Origin: Scalesia atractyloides | Taxonomy: Eukaryota; Streptophyta; Magnoliopsida; Asterales; Asteraceae | Assembly (NCBI GenBank): GCA_947069175.1 | Contig: CAMTDV010000013.1 | Span: 12,906,501 to 12,970,500 of the forward strand | Length of the DNA stretch: 64,000 nucleotides | Direction of reading: 5' to 3' | Shown here: positions 22,704 to 34,439 of the stretch, piece by piece | Layout: every line of letters starts with the position of its first letter | Numbering within the stretch: the first letter of the stretch is position 1 | The notes under the pieces: generated by a model | The model's input: the letters and a program-made list of their open reading frames with translations, nothing else | What the model was told of the DNA's origin: nothing | Databases searched by the model: none | Position numbers and translations under genes: made by a program

Positions 22704-25003
22704 TTATGCGTTGCTTCTGAAAGAACCAAGTGCTTTAGCGGCCGCTGCTCTGAGTATAAACTGGTGGTAGAACGCCGCTGCAGCTGCGCCAAAAACGGTC
22801 CGACCCAGAAAAGCCACTGCAAAATGTTTAATTTTCCTATGAATTAGAATGTGTGTAAACTGTAAAAATTATCGAAAGATAATGTCTTTCATGATGACGG
22901 GCAATATAAACAAATGCATACATGATCATCCCAGGCCTTGTCGTCGTTGTAAATCACGGCAGCGCCAAAGCTTCTGGCCGGGTTGATTCCGGTGCCGGTG
23001 ATCGGAATGGTTGCCAAGTGCACCAAGAAGACTGCAAATCCTATTGGCAGTGGTGCCAACACCTTCATCGTTTTACAAGTTTAAACATGTTATTAATGTT
23101 TCTTTATTTTCCATTATATAAAAGAAAATTTGAAAAGTGTTGGTTAACAATATTCATAAATCATGTAAAGATAACAATAATTAGCCATTTCTCAGCTGCT
23201 TAATAATATTAATAAATCGTGTAAAGATAACAGTTATTAGTCATATCTCAACTGCTACATATATTATAAAACAAAGCAGGTGGGCAGTTTTTTTTTTTTT
23301 TAAGATTTTGTAATATTTCTTTGTCCATGTGGAGTATTAACCAACATATTAACACACTTTATTCCTTGCATATTGAATTTTAAGCATAAACCTACTAGAA
23401 CAATATAATTCATTCATACTACTGTTTTATGGATATAATGAGATTTAAAAAAAATAGTTGTGTAATCCGTAATCAATTACATAACCACGCATGCACGACA
23501 AAAAAAGCAAAAAGAGATAGATATGGCATGCTTACAGGAACATGAGAGTCTCGGGCATTTCTCTTAGGATCAGTAGTCGAGAAGACGGTGTATACAAGAA
23601 CAAAGGTGCCAATGATTTCAGCACCTAGTCCGGTACCTTTGCTGTAGCCGTCGGACAACGTATTGGCTCCACCACCATACCTATTGTAGTAGGAGCTTTG
23701 GAAAACCTTGACCAAACCGGCACCACATATTGCACCCAAACATTGTGCAACCATGTACATAATAGCCCTAATCAGTGACACTTTTCTAGCCAAGAATAGC
23801 CCGAATGTCACAGCTGGGTTAATGTGTCCTCCTGCAAGTGCATGTTATAGCCACAACCCTTTATAGTGTTTTTAAGTCAAGAAACCAATGAATTTTGGTT
23901 TATTTTAGAGTAATGCTACATAAATTTAATTTAATATAATATATATTATTCATAAAATATTTACTATTCTAGTTTAAGTTTATTTGTTTCTATGATTCAC
24001 GATAAAAAAATCGTCTAAAATGAAAGTATACCTGTAATATCTTTTTACGTCAAACAGGGATTTTATTATATTAACTCTTTTTCATTTTCTAATAAAAATA
24101 AAGATTTGCAACAAAATTACATTTGACAGCTACTTCATTTCCTTTCGGTCAATAATTTTATCACAGTTTCTATCATAATTTTCGGTCGTTTTTACCCCTT
24201 TTTTAGTTAATGTAAGTATCCTTAATTTACTTATTTTTTAACTATTGCACAAACCTCCGGTGACCAATAGGTCTAATGGTTTCAGGTGTCTATCCTAACT
24301 AAAATGGTTCAGGTTCAAATCTCACAAATAAGCAATAGATAAATTTTAGAGGCATGTGGTAACAGGCATCTATCCTAACCAAAATGGTTTAGATTCAAAT
24401 CTCACAAAGTAAGCAATAGATAAATTTTAGAGGCACGTCTTTTAATGATTAAAAAAAACTATTCCACAAAAATGCATACATGTATAAAATAGTCTTAAAG
24501 CAGTAAATTATGGACTGAATGATCATAGTCTTGCCATTAAGTAACAATAGTTATGTTGAATTATATTCTTGCCAAATCAAACTGTTAGTTTTTAATTTTT
24601 TTTTATCTTATTTTTGGTAGCATATATGTATATTATATTCCAACCATAAAAACTTGCAAATTAAGAGCAATAATAACAATAACTAGCAACACATGTATGT
24701 ATGTATGTATACTAACCAGAGATACCAGCAGTGCAGTAAACAAGGACAAAAATCATGCCACCAAATGCCCATGCAATCCCAAGGATACCAACACCACCAC
24801 ACTGATCAGCATTCAAGTCAGGATCAGTCGTGCTCTTGTACCCGATAACCGTCAAAACCCCAACGTACAGAAACAAAAGAGTAGCAACAAATTCAGCAAT
24901 GAGAGCTCTGTAGAAGGACCATTTCAACGATCAAAGGTGATGGAGGCGGGTCATGGTAGTCTTTGCGCCCGTGGTGCTCCGCCACTTCAACGTCGTTTGG
25001 CAT
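22704..25003 (-). CDS. PIP2: PIP2-type plasma membrane aquaporin with reading-frame lesions
   Basis: This is a plasma-membrane channel for water and possibly small solutes. Four exons in family-typical positions: 24717-25003, 23536-23831, 22922-23062, 22704-22816. Both NPA boxes are visible ([11 protein letters not shown] and [12 protein letters not shown]), as are the PIP signature [17 protein letters not shown] and the C-terminal ALGSFRSNA of the PIP2 group. The start [12 protein letters not shown] is followed by the usual PPP.PLI segment. Two lesions: after PLI about 11 bases expected before the LKWSFYRA helix are missing, shifting the frame, and in the last exon a T5 run after WVGP is one base short (113 nt instead of 114). 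If real, no functional channel results; if these are assembly errors, the gene is ordinary. Intron 1 contains a SINE-like repeat. Confidence 0.9.
24245..24440 (+). repeat. tRNA-derived SINE-like sequence in PIP2 intron 1
   Basis: A box-A-like ATAGGTCTAATGGTTTC is followed by a B-box-like GGTTCAAATCTC, spaced as in tRNA-derived SINEs. The segment ATCCTAACTAAAATGGTT through AGATAAATTTTAGAGGCA is repeated in tandem with a unit of about 80 bp, so the B-box region occurs twice. It lies antisense to the aquaporin gene. Confidence 0.55.
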
Positions 25004-26249
25004 TGCAACCGGTGGTTGAACAGCTTATTGTTGTTTGAGGCAGAGAGGAGAGGGGTGAAGTGCGTGGGGGTGAAAAGATTGGTATTTAACGGAGATGGTA
25101 AGGGAGATGAGAGTTAGTAAGATATGTGTTTTTTATTATGTTTTGAGAATGTTTTGTATTTTAATTCTACGGAGTATGCATGTTTGGAAAAAAATGGAAA
25201 TTTCCGGATTTGGGTTTAATTAATTATGCTTAAATCAAGAATTAAAGGACGTTTAATACATCTGTATCTTATCTTAAAGTGACGTTCAAAAGTAAAGTGA
25301 TGTGTTACATGTTATAATTAAGGTAAGAGTAAATTGTAATTTGCCCATAAATTTTAGAGCAAAGTCAACTTAAGTCCTCCTAGGGAGTGTTTGGATTTCT
25401 GAATCCCTATACTCTAAAAAGCATTACACCTTTAGTCCCTCAGGTTTTGTTTGTTTCTATATACCGTAGCAGGAGCAAAATAGTCTTTTCACCAATAAAA
25501 CAACATTGTGTCCTTTGGATTTAGTTTTCCCTACACTATGAGTCCCCCCCCCACCCCACCACCACTTTTAACCCTCAGCGCCACCACCAAACTCACCACC
25601 ACCACCACCCTGAACCCTCACCGCCACTACCGGAATCCACCAAACTCACCACCACCACCAAACCACCGTTGTCAACCACCACCTCCTTCAACAACGGGAA
25701 AGATCGGTAAATATTAGGTGTTGCCGTTGTAAGAAACAACGATGATGTGGTAGTGGTTGTTGTGACACTCTCATATTGTCCATATTTTGTAACCCGACTC
25801 GTATTCGTATCCATTATAATTTGGATCCTTATCTATGAAACAAATTTTGAATATTCTATGTTTTGTTATTCGTTTTGAGACCTATACTATTCCATTTACT
25901 AATTATAATTTACACATGTTGTATACGCCATATTTTATTATGTATATTCGTTATCTTTTGTCTAAACAATGCGTTTTTGGACTAAACAAATTTATGGACT
26001 AAAATTGACAAAACAACAAACTTTCTAAAAACTCAGGTCTCTCCATGCCATGCGGAGGACCACTTCGCTAGCTCAGCGTCGCCCAAGAGCGCCGCATTTG
26101 ACTTGGTCAAATTCCCTGCTCCGTGCCACACAGAGGATTTGTCTAATCCTTGCGCGACGCGCGGGAGAGCTCTAATTAGATTCAAAGAGTTACGCGATCT
26201 GGTCATTCTTACAACCTTTAATCCTGTTCAAACCTCATTTTTATGACTT
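25004..26249. other. PIP2 5' flank and low-complexity repeat
   Basis: The right neighbour of the aquaporin start holds its presumed promoter; no clear TATA element was fixed. From about 25345 to 25710 there is a dispersed-repeat-like block that ends in a degenerate CCA/CCACCA minisatellite (25545-25690). Text such as GGGACTAAAGG/GTCCCTCAGG has inverted counterparts just right of the Copia element near 55560-55720. A GC-rich patch lies at 26040-26170. No gene is supported. Confidence 0.45.
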
Positions 26250-28943
26250 GTATTCAGTTTCTAAACGTAACGTACGTATCTAGACTTGATTACAAGTCTA
26301 CTCCATGCATCAATTGCACCATAATCATCATCTTTATAACATCAGCGAAAAACAAGTCTTAGCTAGAAACTCGACTCGTTTATAAACCGGATCTTATGGA
26401 AATAAATGAAAATGAGCATTATTATTTTTATGCTTATGATATTATTTCGTATTTGAATAAATAAAACCGATTAAAACGCTAACTGTGTAACAATATACAG
26501 TTACGACAACTAAGTATTATAAAAGAAATAATTAACTTGGTTAAATTTTAGAGTTAAAGCAAGTTATAGCGTTCAGGGACTTGTTTCGTCAAGTCTTGAA
26601 AGTGGTTAATAGTGGGAGATCGGATCAAACCCGGGTCTCAACCCTGTTCGTTTGAAGTAAAAGCGTGCAACAACCACTGGACCACAACCTTTGGGTTGCT
26701 AAAAACCCGTTTCATATAGTATTATAACCCAACCCGGAAACCCAAACCCCACCATCTTCTTCATCGCTGCCATACCCAACCGCCCCAAACCAAACCCGTT
26801 TAACTCGACCCGGTTGAGCTTGTGTCTGATTTCTCGTCGTTTCGACTTCTAACGACCCCATCATGTTCGCAATTATGGAGAAATACGAACAACACCACCT
26901 AATCAGTCCATAACTACTCTTAACTGATCCGTTAAGCTTAAAATCATGTCACCATTGAAGTATATTAAGAGCTTGAATGGGTTTTTATCAAATCGTCAAA
27001 ATTAGCTTATAAAATTTATATCACGTGAAAGATCTCGTCTTTTTACACCAATCCCCACAATTCTAATTATTATCCACTGTGCATCGCAAATTAATCCGAA
27101 AAACAAGATTGAGGCTAAAAACTTCAAGCATCTCATTCCTTAAACAAATAACTTGGTTCATTTTTTGGGATCTACAAAATCCTACTATCCTTTTCTGTGA
27201 TAGAGGGCATTATGAATCCGAGTTTAATTTCTTGTTGTTTTTAGGGTTCTTAGTTTATTGAATTTGGGGCTTTTGATCTTAGGCTTGTCTTTTGATGAAA
27301 TTCAAAGTAGGATATTGTTCATTACCATGATAGATTAGTTTGTGTAATTTTTAAGAATTTTTAGACACTTTATGAATTTATTATGAATATTGGTCATGTA
27401 ATATTATATAGAAAATTTTATATATAAATAGAACACTATCAAGATAAAAATATCATGAATATTGTTTCCTGTTTCCTTTTCTATAAAATATATAAGTCTT
27501 GGAATTATTATGAGTTTCATGATTCATGGTAAATTACTTGGTAATAAAACGACTATTTAAACTATAAATACAAAATTTAGTCTTTTTGATAAATTTAATG
27601 ATTTTAAATAAAAATATAAGATAAGGATGGATTTATGGATTTATAAAATTGTAAGATGAATTTTTACAAAATTATCTAAAATTGATTTTTACAACATATA
27701 ATAACATAATTAGTTATTGTTTTAATATGTTATTATTTTAATACATTGTCGTATTATTTCATTTTCGTAATTTTGAACTTATTAGTTGAGTGTTTAATAA
27801 TCGACTAGATTATAGATATTAATTGTTAAGTTAGTAATGAATTAACTAGACTTAGCATATACTACAATATATAAATTATGACATATATATTTTTATGTTA
27901 CTGTTAAAAATTTGTTACACTTATCTATTTAGTCACAAATATTACTTTAGTATTTATGTTGGAATTATTATATGTAATTTTAGCTTATACAAAGCCCCAA
28001 ATCCTAAGAGTAAATTTTATAGTTTTGTTATTGTTTGGTTTGTTTAGTATATTTTCGTTATTTTATATTTTAGGGTAACTATTGTCCTTTGGAGTTTTCT
28101 CTCAAATTCGTGTGACTTATTCAATGATTACTATGCGTAAAACTGTGAGTAGATCTATCTTTCTCCTTTTTACAATTAAACTTATAGTGTGTATCATGTG
28201 TCACAATTTCTCATGTTATTCCCTTTAATCATCAACATGAAAAAATCAACGTGTGGGTATGTGATATGTATACTTGTACTTACTATAGCCCCAATCATGG
28301 CTACTAATAAAATTAGACGAGGAAGCAAAAAACCAAACGGAATAGTATGTATAAAGTAAATTGCTCAATGTTTCCAAATTAGTCCAACATTTGTTTACTC
28401 GCTTTGTGTCTCTTGTTTCACATGTCGATCCACTGGCTGATCGATTCCTCACGACCATGGGTTGAACTACGTATCATTAACGTTATTTAAATTCGCCATT
28501 TGGGGCTTGAATCTCGCATAATTGCATTATCATAATATCTCATTTGGTTGTGTTGATTATTGTAATTGTTTGATTGTTATGATTATATCACTAACACGCG
28601 GAATTGCATGCTAACCTTTTAAATAATAAAATAAATTATTTTATTTAAATATAGATTTACTCATCAACTTTTTAGTTGACCCAAATTTATTTAACGCATG
28701 ATATAGGAAATCAGGTTTGATGAGATGGAGATGAAGACACGTAGGATGTGCCTTAGACGAATAAATGAGATTTTATTTTATGTTTATGTCTTTGAAATAT
28801 TGTATGGGTTATTTGAAACTTATATGATTATGTAACATTTTTATTTATGACATGACTAAATAGTTAAACTTGTAATAGTTGCCATAAGCTTTGAATAACC
28901 ATCACGCTTTGACTGATAATCCGTCACAAGTCAGAATGTGACA
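26250..28943 (+). mobile_element. Worn Gypsy-like LTR remnant with a tRNA-like segment
   Basis: The stretch is non-coding and ends TGTGACA at 28937-28943, the end sequence shared by the other Gypsy-like LTRs in this window. At 28665-28760 it contains a block (CTCATCAACTTTTTAGTTGAC.. GATATAGG..) that recurs in 28944-32047. Near its left end, 26610-26695, the minus strand reads as a tRNA-like module (GTGGTCCAGTGGTTG ... CCGGGTTTGATCC). The left border could not be fixed. No internal domain or ORF is seen, so a solo or fragmentary LTR is most likely. Confidence 0.4.
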
Positions 28944-29755
28944 GTCTTTATGATGGTAATCAAAACCTATCAATTATTATTCAAACTTGAAATCAGTTAG
29001 CGGGTTTATTAAAAATGGAAATCCAAATAGTATTCACTTTCCATTTCCTAAGCTCTCTTCATGAAAAACCTCACCCTAAACATTTAATTCCTCTACAATG
29101 TTAAAAGATCAAGAATTTAAGGCTCCAATCGTCTTTCAACTAATTTGAAATTAATTCTAAGCCGTTTGAGGTAATCTTTCAGTCCATTTCACTTCATATT
29201 TCATCCTCTAAAAAATCCCTCTATCTTATGTTAATAGAAGGCAATTGTAGCTCGTATAAAATTGCGTGATTCGAGGGTTCTTAGCATTTTGAGGATTTTT
29301 ATATTTTCATAATTTAATCTAATTAACCTATTCCATGGTGATCATATACCTATTTTATAATGCAAATTTAGTGGCTATGATGCTAATCTTGTGTACATAT
29401 TTTTCTAGGACTTATTTTGATCTAATCTAGATGTTTATTTTTATATTTTTTAGCATATTTTATGCTAGAATTCATAATTATTTTAGATTGGTAATATTAA
29501 TAAATTTCCAGAATACTGTAGGAGAATTTTTTATTATAGTTTTACTAATTTAACTATAGTCATAACTATATTAAATCATATATTTTATACAATAAATATA
29601 AATAATGCGAAAATCTATATTGTGCTAATTTATATTTGTGCCTTTAGATGTTAGAAGATCTAAACACATTATTGTTAATCATAGACTTAAGTATTAGAAT
29701 TTAAGTTGTTTTGTTAAAATAATAAAATTAATACATTTAGACGTAAGTAATTTTT

Positions 29756-30051
29756 GGATTCGGTTCAATTAAGAACCACTACGAGTTGTGAGAACCATGA
29801 GAACTCCTACTTCTCGCATGGGTTGGGCCACCGTTTTTTGTACAAACAAAGATGAAAATGTTATAAACACACCTGTAAACAAAATTTACATCATGCGTAA
29901 CTACCGACTCAACAATTGTTTTTTTTTTTTTATAGATGTGTTTATAACATTTTCATTTACACTTGTGTTAAAATAGTGGCCCAACTCACGCGGGAAGTAG
30001 GAGTTTCTATGGTTCTCACAACTCGTGTTGGTTCTTAATTGAACTGAATCC
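29756..30051. mobile_element. Foldback MITE with about 75-bp arms
   Basis: The left arm starts GGATTCGGTTCAATTAAGAACC, and the right arm in reverse complement starts GGATTCAGTTCAATTAAGAACC. The arms match for about 75 bp, with roughly six mismatches and small gaps, through GAACTCCTACTT and TTGGGCCAC. The inner part is also inverted (GATGAAAATGTTATAAACAC and its inverse), so the 296-bp unit is almost one long hairpin. No clear target duplication was found. Confidence 0.75.
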
Positions 30052-30103
30052 TATATATGTGTGTGTTTTTTTTTGTGTGTATGTATGTATATATATATAT
30101 ATA

Positions 30104-31078
30104 CGGGGGTCCTCTATAAAGTGTATTTTTCCTACCCAGAGTGTAGAAAGTGATCTTGGCCATTAGGAGTAAATGTGACATTTATTGTGAGTTTCCCTTT
30201 CTCTTTACCATCTCTCCTCCGAAACTAGTGTGTTTTATGTTATACTAGTTTGTTTGCATTCCTATATTTTCTAAATGTTTAGGAAACTGAGTATGTGTTT
30301 TAATATAGTGGATCTAAATTGTTGTTTCAAATGGAAATAATATATGTTTAATAGTAGATGTACCATTGGTGTGTTCAAAGTTGACCAGTTATGATGTGTT
30401 TTGTGTATGATGTGTTATAAAATATAACATATTGTGAAGAATCTGAAAAATTATAGAACACAACGTCAAGAAAATACAAAAGACATGTCATTCGTGAATT
30501 ATAACTAGTGTAACGCATTGTGATGAAACCAATACCTGATAAAACATAACGTCAAAATTACAAATACATCTCGTTCCTAAAACATAAATGCTATAACACA
30601 TTGTGAATTAAACTATAATTGTTAAACCACATCGTCAAGAGATTGTTCATGAAGGAATGTAACTGATAAAACATATCGTCAAGAAATTGTTCATGCAGGA
30701 TTCGTTCACATACAAAAAAAGCTATAACACATTATGAATGAAACTGTATCAGGTATAACACGATCAACCATTACATTGCATTGTACATCACAATTTTTTT
30801 GATCCATAATGTTCAATTGAAAGAAGCAAAAAGAATCAAGTGAATTATGATAGAAATATGCGTTTTTTCGTGTTTATGTAACTAAGGATTTTGAGTTGTT
30901 AAGAGATATATAGTTTCCATAAAAATACATTGTGTTGTTTAGTAGATATATCTTTCAAAATTAAATTAATTAGTCAATTACCTTTATGCATTTTTTACAT
31001 CCTAGATGTCACATGTCACCCTTAGAGCACTTCCTACACTTTTTAGAAAAAAATACACTTTGTAGCTAACTTCCATCC
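30104..31078. mobile_element. Longer TIR element, ACAAAGT family
   Basis: The left end is CGGGGGTCCTCTATAAAGTG then TATTTTTCCTACCCAGAGTG and TAGAAAGTG. The right end inverted reads ATCCTATATG-flanked GGATGGAAGTTAGCTACAAAG then TGTATTTTTTTCTAAAAAGTG. It is the same end family as 12087-12493 but about 975 bp. The interior repeats short phrases such as TATAACACATTGTGAAT and AAAACATA.CGTCAAGAAATT several times. No transposase was recognised. Confidence 0.6.
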
Positions 31079-32047
31079 TATATGTAGATAAGTATAGTAT
31101 ACTACTTTTAGTCGATCTTGAATATATTATATATTTATTTTTAGAGTAAGTTATATATTATATCTTTTAGCCAAAATCGTTCAACTATATCTATTTTGCT
31201 AATATATTGAATACGAATCGTATTTATGTATATCTTTCGAAATCATTTTTATCACTTAAACTCAAAATCCCATAAATCGTACCAACCTAGAAATCGCCAT
31301 TTCATCGTGTTCTTTTTATTCATTTTATTTATACTTGTTCATATGATATGCTGTTGGGATAATTTTTGGAATTTATTTTTAAAATGCTACAATTTATGCT
31401 AAGTTGTAAATTGCTATCTTTGCAACATGTGAGTATTCATAACCCCTTTTACATTTTATTATTTTGGGATGTACATGTATATGTATTAAATCTTAAATTT
31501 ATTTTATTCAAATCATGTGAATTCTTTATATGTATATGTGTTAGTTGTGTTATATGTTAAACTTATTCGTTTGTGCGTTTATTCTATCATTTGATTCTTG
31601 CTTTGATCATTAACGGACTATGCGTAAGGAAGTAGGTAATAGTTCTATTGGATTGACACCCACCCGAATTTGACCTGCGATGGAATTTGGGTATCGAACC
31701 TGATTAAATTCTATTCAACTAAGGTTTGATCATTGCATTGTTTATACATAGGTGCAAATTATATCATCGACTATTTTACTCTTACTATATGTATCAAAAT
31801 CTATGCTTACTCACCAACTTTTTAGTATACTCTTTATTTTATACATGATATAGGTGAGACACTTAAAATGTATGAGACTTAGACTCAATAAATAAAACTT
31901 TACTTTACTTTATGTTATGGGACAATCTGTTTTCTTGTATTTGAATAATTAAATTGGTATGACTATGTCACTTTTAAATAGTGTCATGAGTTATGAACAA
32001 TCACATATCACGCCCTGACATATTTCCTCGTTGGTTGGGGTGTGACA

Positions 32048-32183
32048 GTTGTGAGTTCCGACGACCCATGGCTTCCGACGAGTAGGGACTGATGTTGTTG
32101 ATGGGGATGACGATGATATCGATGATGATTCCAATGAGTGGTGTATGATTTATAAATTAATGAATGTTTTTTTAAATTAATAA
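32048..32183. other. Spacer between LTR remnant and Copia element
   Basis: This is short non-coding DNA with GATGAT-type trinucleotide runs (GGGGATGACGATGATATCGA). It ends in AATAA (32179-32183), the left target-site sequence of the Copia element. Confidence 0.6.
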
Positions 32184-32958
32184 TGTTGGACCTGCAAAAT
32201 ACAGATGATTGAAAAAGCCAAAACAGGCTACCTTGATCAAGAAATAAACAAGATATGGCATGCGTATCCTCCCATAGATAGTAAATCTTGAACACTAACA
32301 GAGCATCTGTTTGAAGACTTCAAAGATCTATTAAAGACATGAAACCATTGTTGAAGAAGAAGATGGAGAAGAAGATGAAGAAGAAGAAAAGTTTGTTCAT
32401 GACCAAAGCCCTGTTGAAGACAGAGCACTGCTGAAGAAAACCAAATATCTATTTTGGCTAGAACAGATGTTTGGATCAAGGTAACAAAGGTTAAAAGAGC
32501 AGTCCTTTTAATGTAATAGTGTATGTCCAAACAAATGCTAATTGTATTAGAACAACTGTTACATTCCATCAGATGTTTCTAACATCTGTGGAATCTTTTT
32601 TGTTAGAAATATTAAATGTTGTTATTAGGGTGATGTCAGCCTTGATTGCCAACAGATGATTGTACTTTATATAAATAGATCTCACATGTTAGAGATCTAT
32701 TTTATCACATCACACACATTCCTTTTGTACGAACAGTCTAAGTGAGTGATTAGGCTGAGGGGGAGTTGTAGAATCGTTTATGTAATTGTAGTCTTTGGAT
32801 TATTGATAGAAAAATAGTTTTTAAAACTTTCCTTTCTTGTGTGTTCATTTAATTTCGCTGCAATTCATCTTTCCATTTTCATATATACTTCATTTATTTC
32901 ATCAGTTATATCATTATTCACATACTAAAGCACACAAGTTAAAACTCAGATCCTAACA
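32184..32958 (+). repeat. 5' LTR of the Copia element
   Basis: It starts TGTTGGACCTGCAAAATACA and ends CTAACA, 775 bp. TATATAAATA at 32668-32677 is the likely promoter TATA box. It is followed by a short inverted repeat AGATCTCACATGTTAGAGATCT. It matches the 3' LTR over its whole length apart from substitutions, small indels and the later insertion there. Confidence 0.88.
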
Positions 32959-32960
32959 AT

Positions 32961-32974
32961 TGGTATCACGGCTT
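32961..32974 (+). other. Primer binding site of the Copia element
   Basis: TGGTATCACGGCTT directly after the 5' LTR resembles the TGGTATCAGAGC site complementary to the 3' end of initiator Met-tRNA, with small changes. Confidence 0.75.
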
Positions 32975-33099
32975 GGTCACGTTAAACTTGATTTCACAAT
33001 CAATTTAATACAAAAATATCAGCTCACCTAATTGATAACCAACTGTTGGTTGTATGGAATTATAGAGTTTAAAGCATCAAATTCAAAAAGTATTTATAC

Positions 33100-34435
33100 G
33101 TACTCTGGTTTTCACAAAGATCAAAAGGAATAGCACAGAACAATTGCGATCCTCATAACACTGGTTTTAGTAACAAGCCTCTGATGCTTGTTAGATGAGA
33201 ATACAATATCTGGCAACGTCGAATGGCACATGTGCTAGCTCAACAGAACATGATGTTGGAAGTCCGTTATATTCGGACCACATGTTCCAATGGCACCAAG
33301 TTGTAGAAAATCCAAATGTTAGAAGCTAAAGAAACAGAAAAAAATACACCGAGCAGGATTTTCAAAAGTTCGAGTTAGATGCTAAAGCATTAAGTATTGT
33401 TGCAATGGCTCTACCAAACGACATTTATGCTGGACTATTACACTATAATAGTGCAAAGGAGTAGTAGGATGCTTTAAAAGAATAATTTCATCTAATAGAG
33501 GATGTGATTGAAAACACTCGTGAAATTTAATCAACAGTCTGAGACCTTTAGTCATGTTAAGTGAGAGACCTTAACTCAACAATTTGAAAGGTTTACTTGT
33601 TTGATAAGTGAACTAAGATTGGTCAACAAAGAATTTTTCGATTCCACTTTGAGCAATAGGTTTCTTAGGCCACTTCCTAGAAAATGGAATACAATTGCTA
33701 TTGTGATGAGAACTACACCAGGGTATAAGGACATGACCTTGACTCAGCTTCATGGTAAGACTCTTAACCTTAGAAAGAGAGCTTATCCAAAAGAAGAAGC
33801 TCCAAGAAACTAGAAAAAAGTGTGATGATTAGGTTTACAGCGCAACACTTTTGAGTCAAGAAGAATCATCATCTGGAACAGTTAACGATCAAGGTTATGA
33901 TCATTTTATTGACATATCCAATGGGATAAATTCTGATCAATACTCTCCAAACTCTTCTTTTACAACAATGGTGATGGTTAAGGTCCTGATAACCTGTCTT
34001 TTGTTCTTGATGATCTACAGCATATTGATCACATTGACATAGGGGAGATAGACATTTTGCACCAGGTGGAGCAAACAATTTCTATAAGAAAACTGGTAGG
34101 AAGTATCCAGGACTTAATGGCAGGTCAAGGATGGGGTTGGATAAATCAAAGATAAAATGTTTGAAGTGCAATATATTAGGTCACTTTCAAGGGAATGTAG
34201 AGTTCCAACAAATAGTCCTGCACCATTGATAACCTATCCAAATCAAAGGCCTCAATCTAGCAATTAACATCACTTTTATCAAAATTCCCAAAATACCTTT
34301 GGACCAAATGTACAAAAGATACCACATTTTGCTCAATCCTTAAGTCATGCCCTTATGCAATATGTTCAAGAACTTGTTTCCCAAGTCCAATATGTTCAAG
34401 AATTCATCGATAAATTCAGTTCCAACCCATGTGGA
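33100..34435 (+). pseudogene. Broken Copia gag (UBN2-type)
   Basis: Plus-strand frames with many stops keep the order of a Copia gag protein. They include a stretch reading KEFFDSTLSNRFLRPLPRKW then NTIAIVMR near 33625-33710 (compare the usual LRSLP.KW motif), TLTQLHGKTLNLRKR near 33740, and a degenerate zinc knuckle KCLKCNILGHFQGNV near 34160-34195 in which the last Cys is lost. It encodes no intact product. Confidence 0.75.
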
Positions 34436-34439
34436 GGGT

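Larger units (their letters stand above)
28944..32047 (+). mobile_element. Second worn LTR-like remnant with MITE insertions
   Basis: The right end GGTTGGGGTGTGACA (to 32047) is the 3' LTR terminus typical of the other Gypsy-like elements in the window. A block at 31795-31870 (ACTCACCAACTTTTTAGT... ACATGATATAGGTGAGAC) resembles 28665-28740 in the preceding remnant. Two younger TIR elements sit inside (29756-30051 and 30104-31078). It is non-coding. The left border is uncertain and the two remnants may be parts of one old element. Confidence 0.38.

Noticed and set aside
25508..25717. Pro/Thr/His-rich frame that looks like a short extensin-type protein
   Set aside because: It arises from a CCA minisatellite in a dispersed repeat; there is no signal peptide or family motif.
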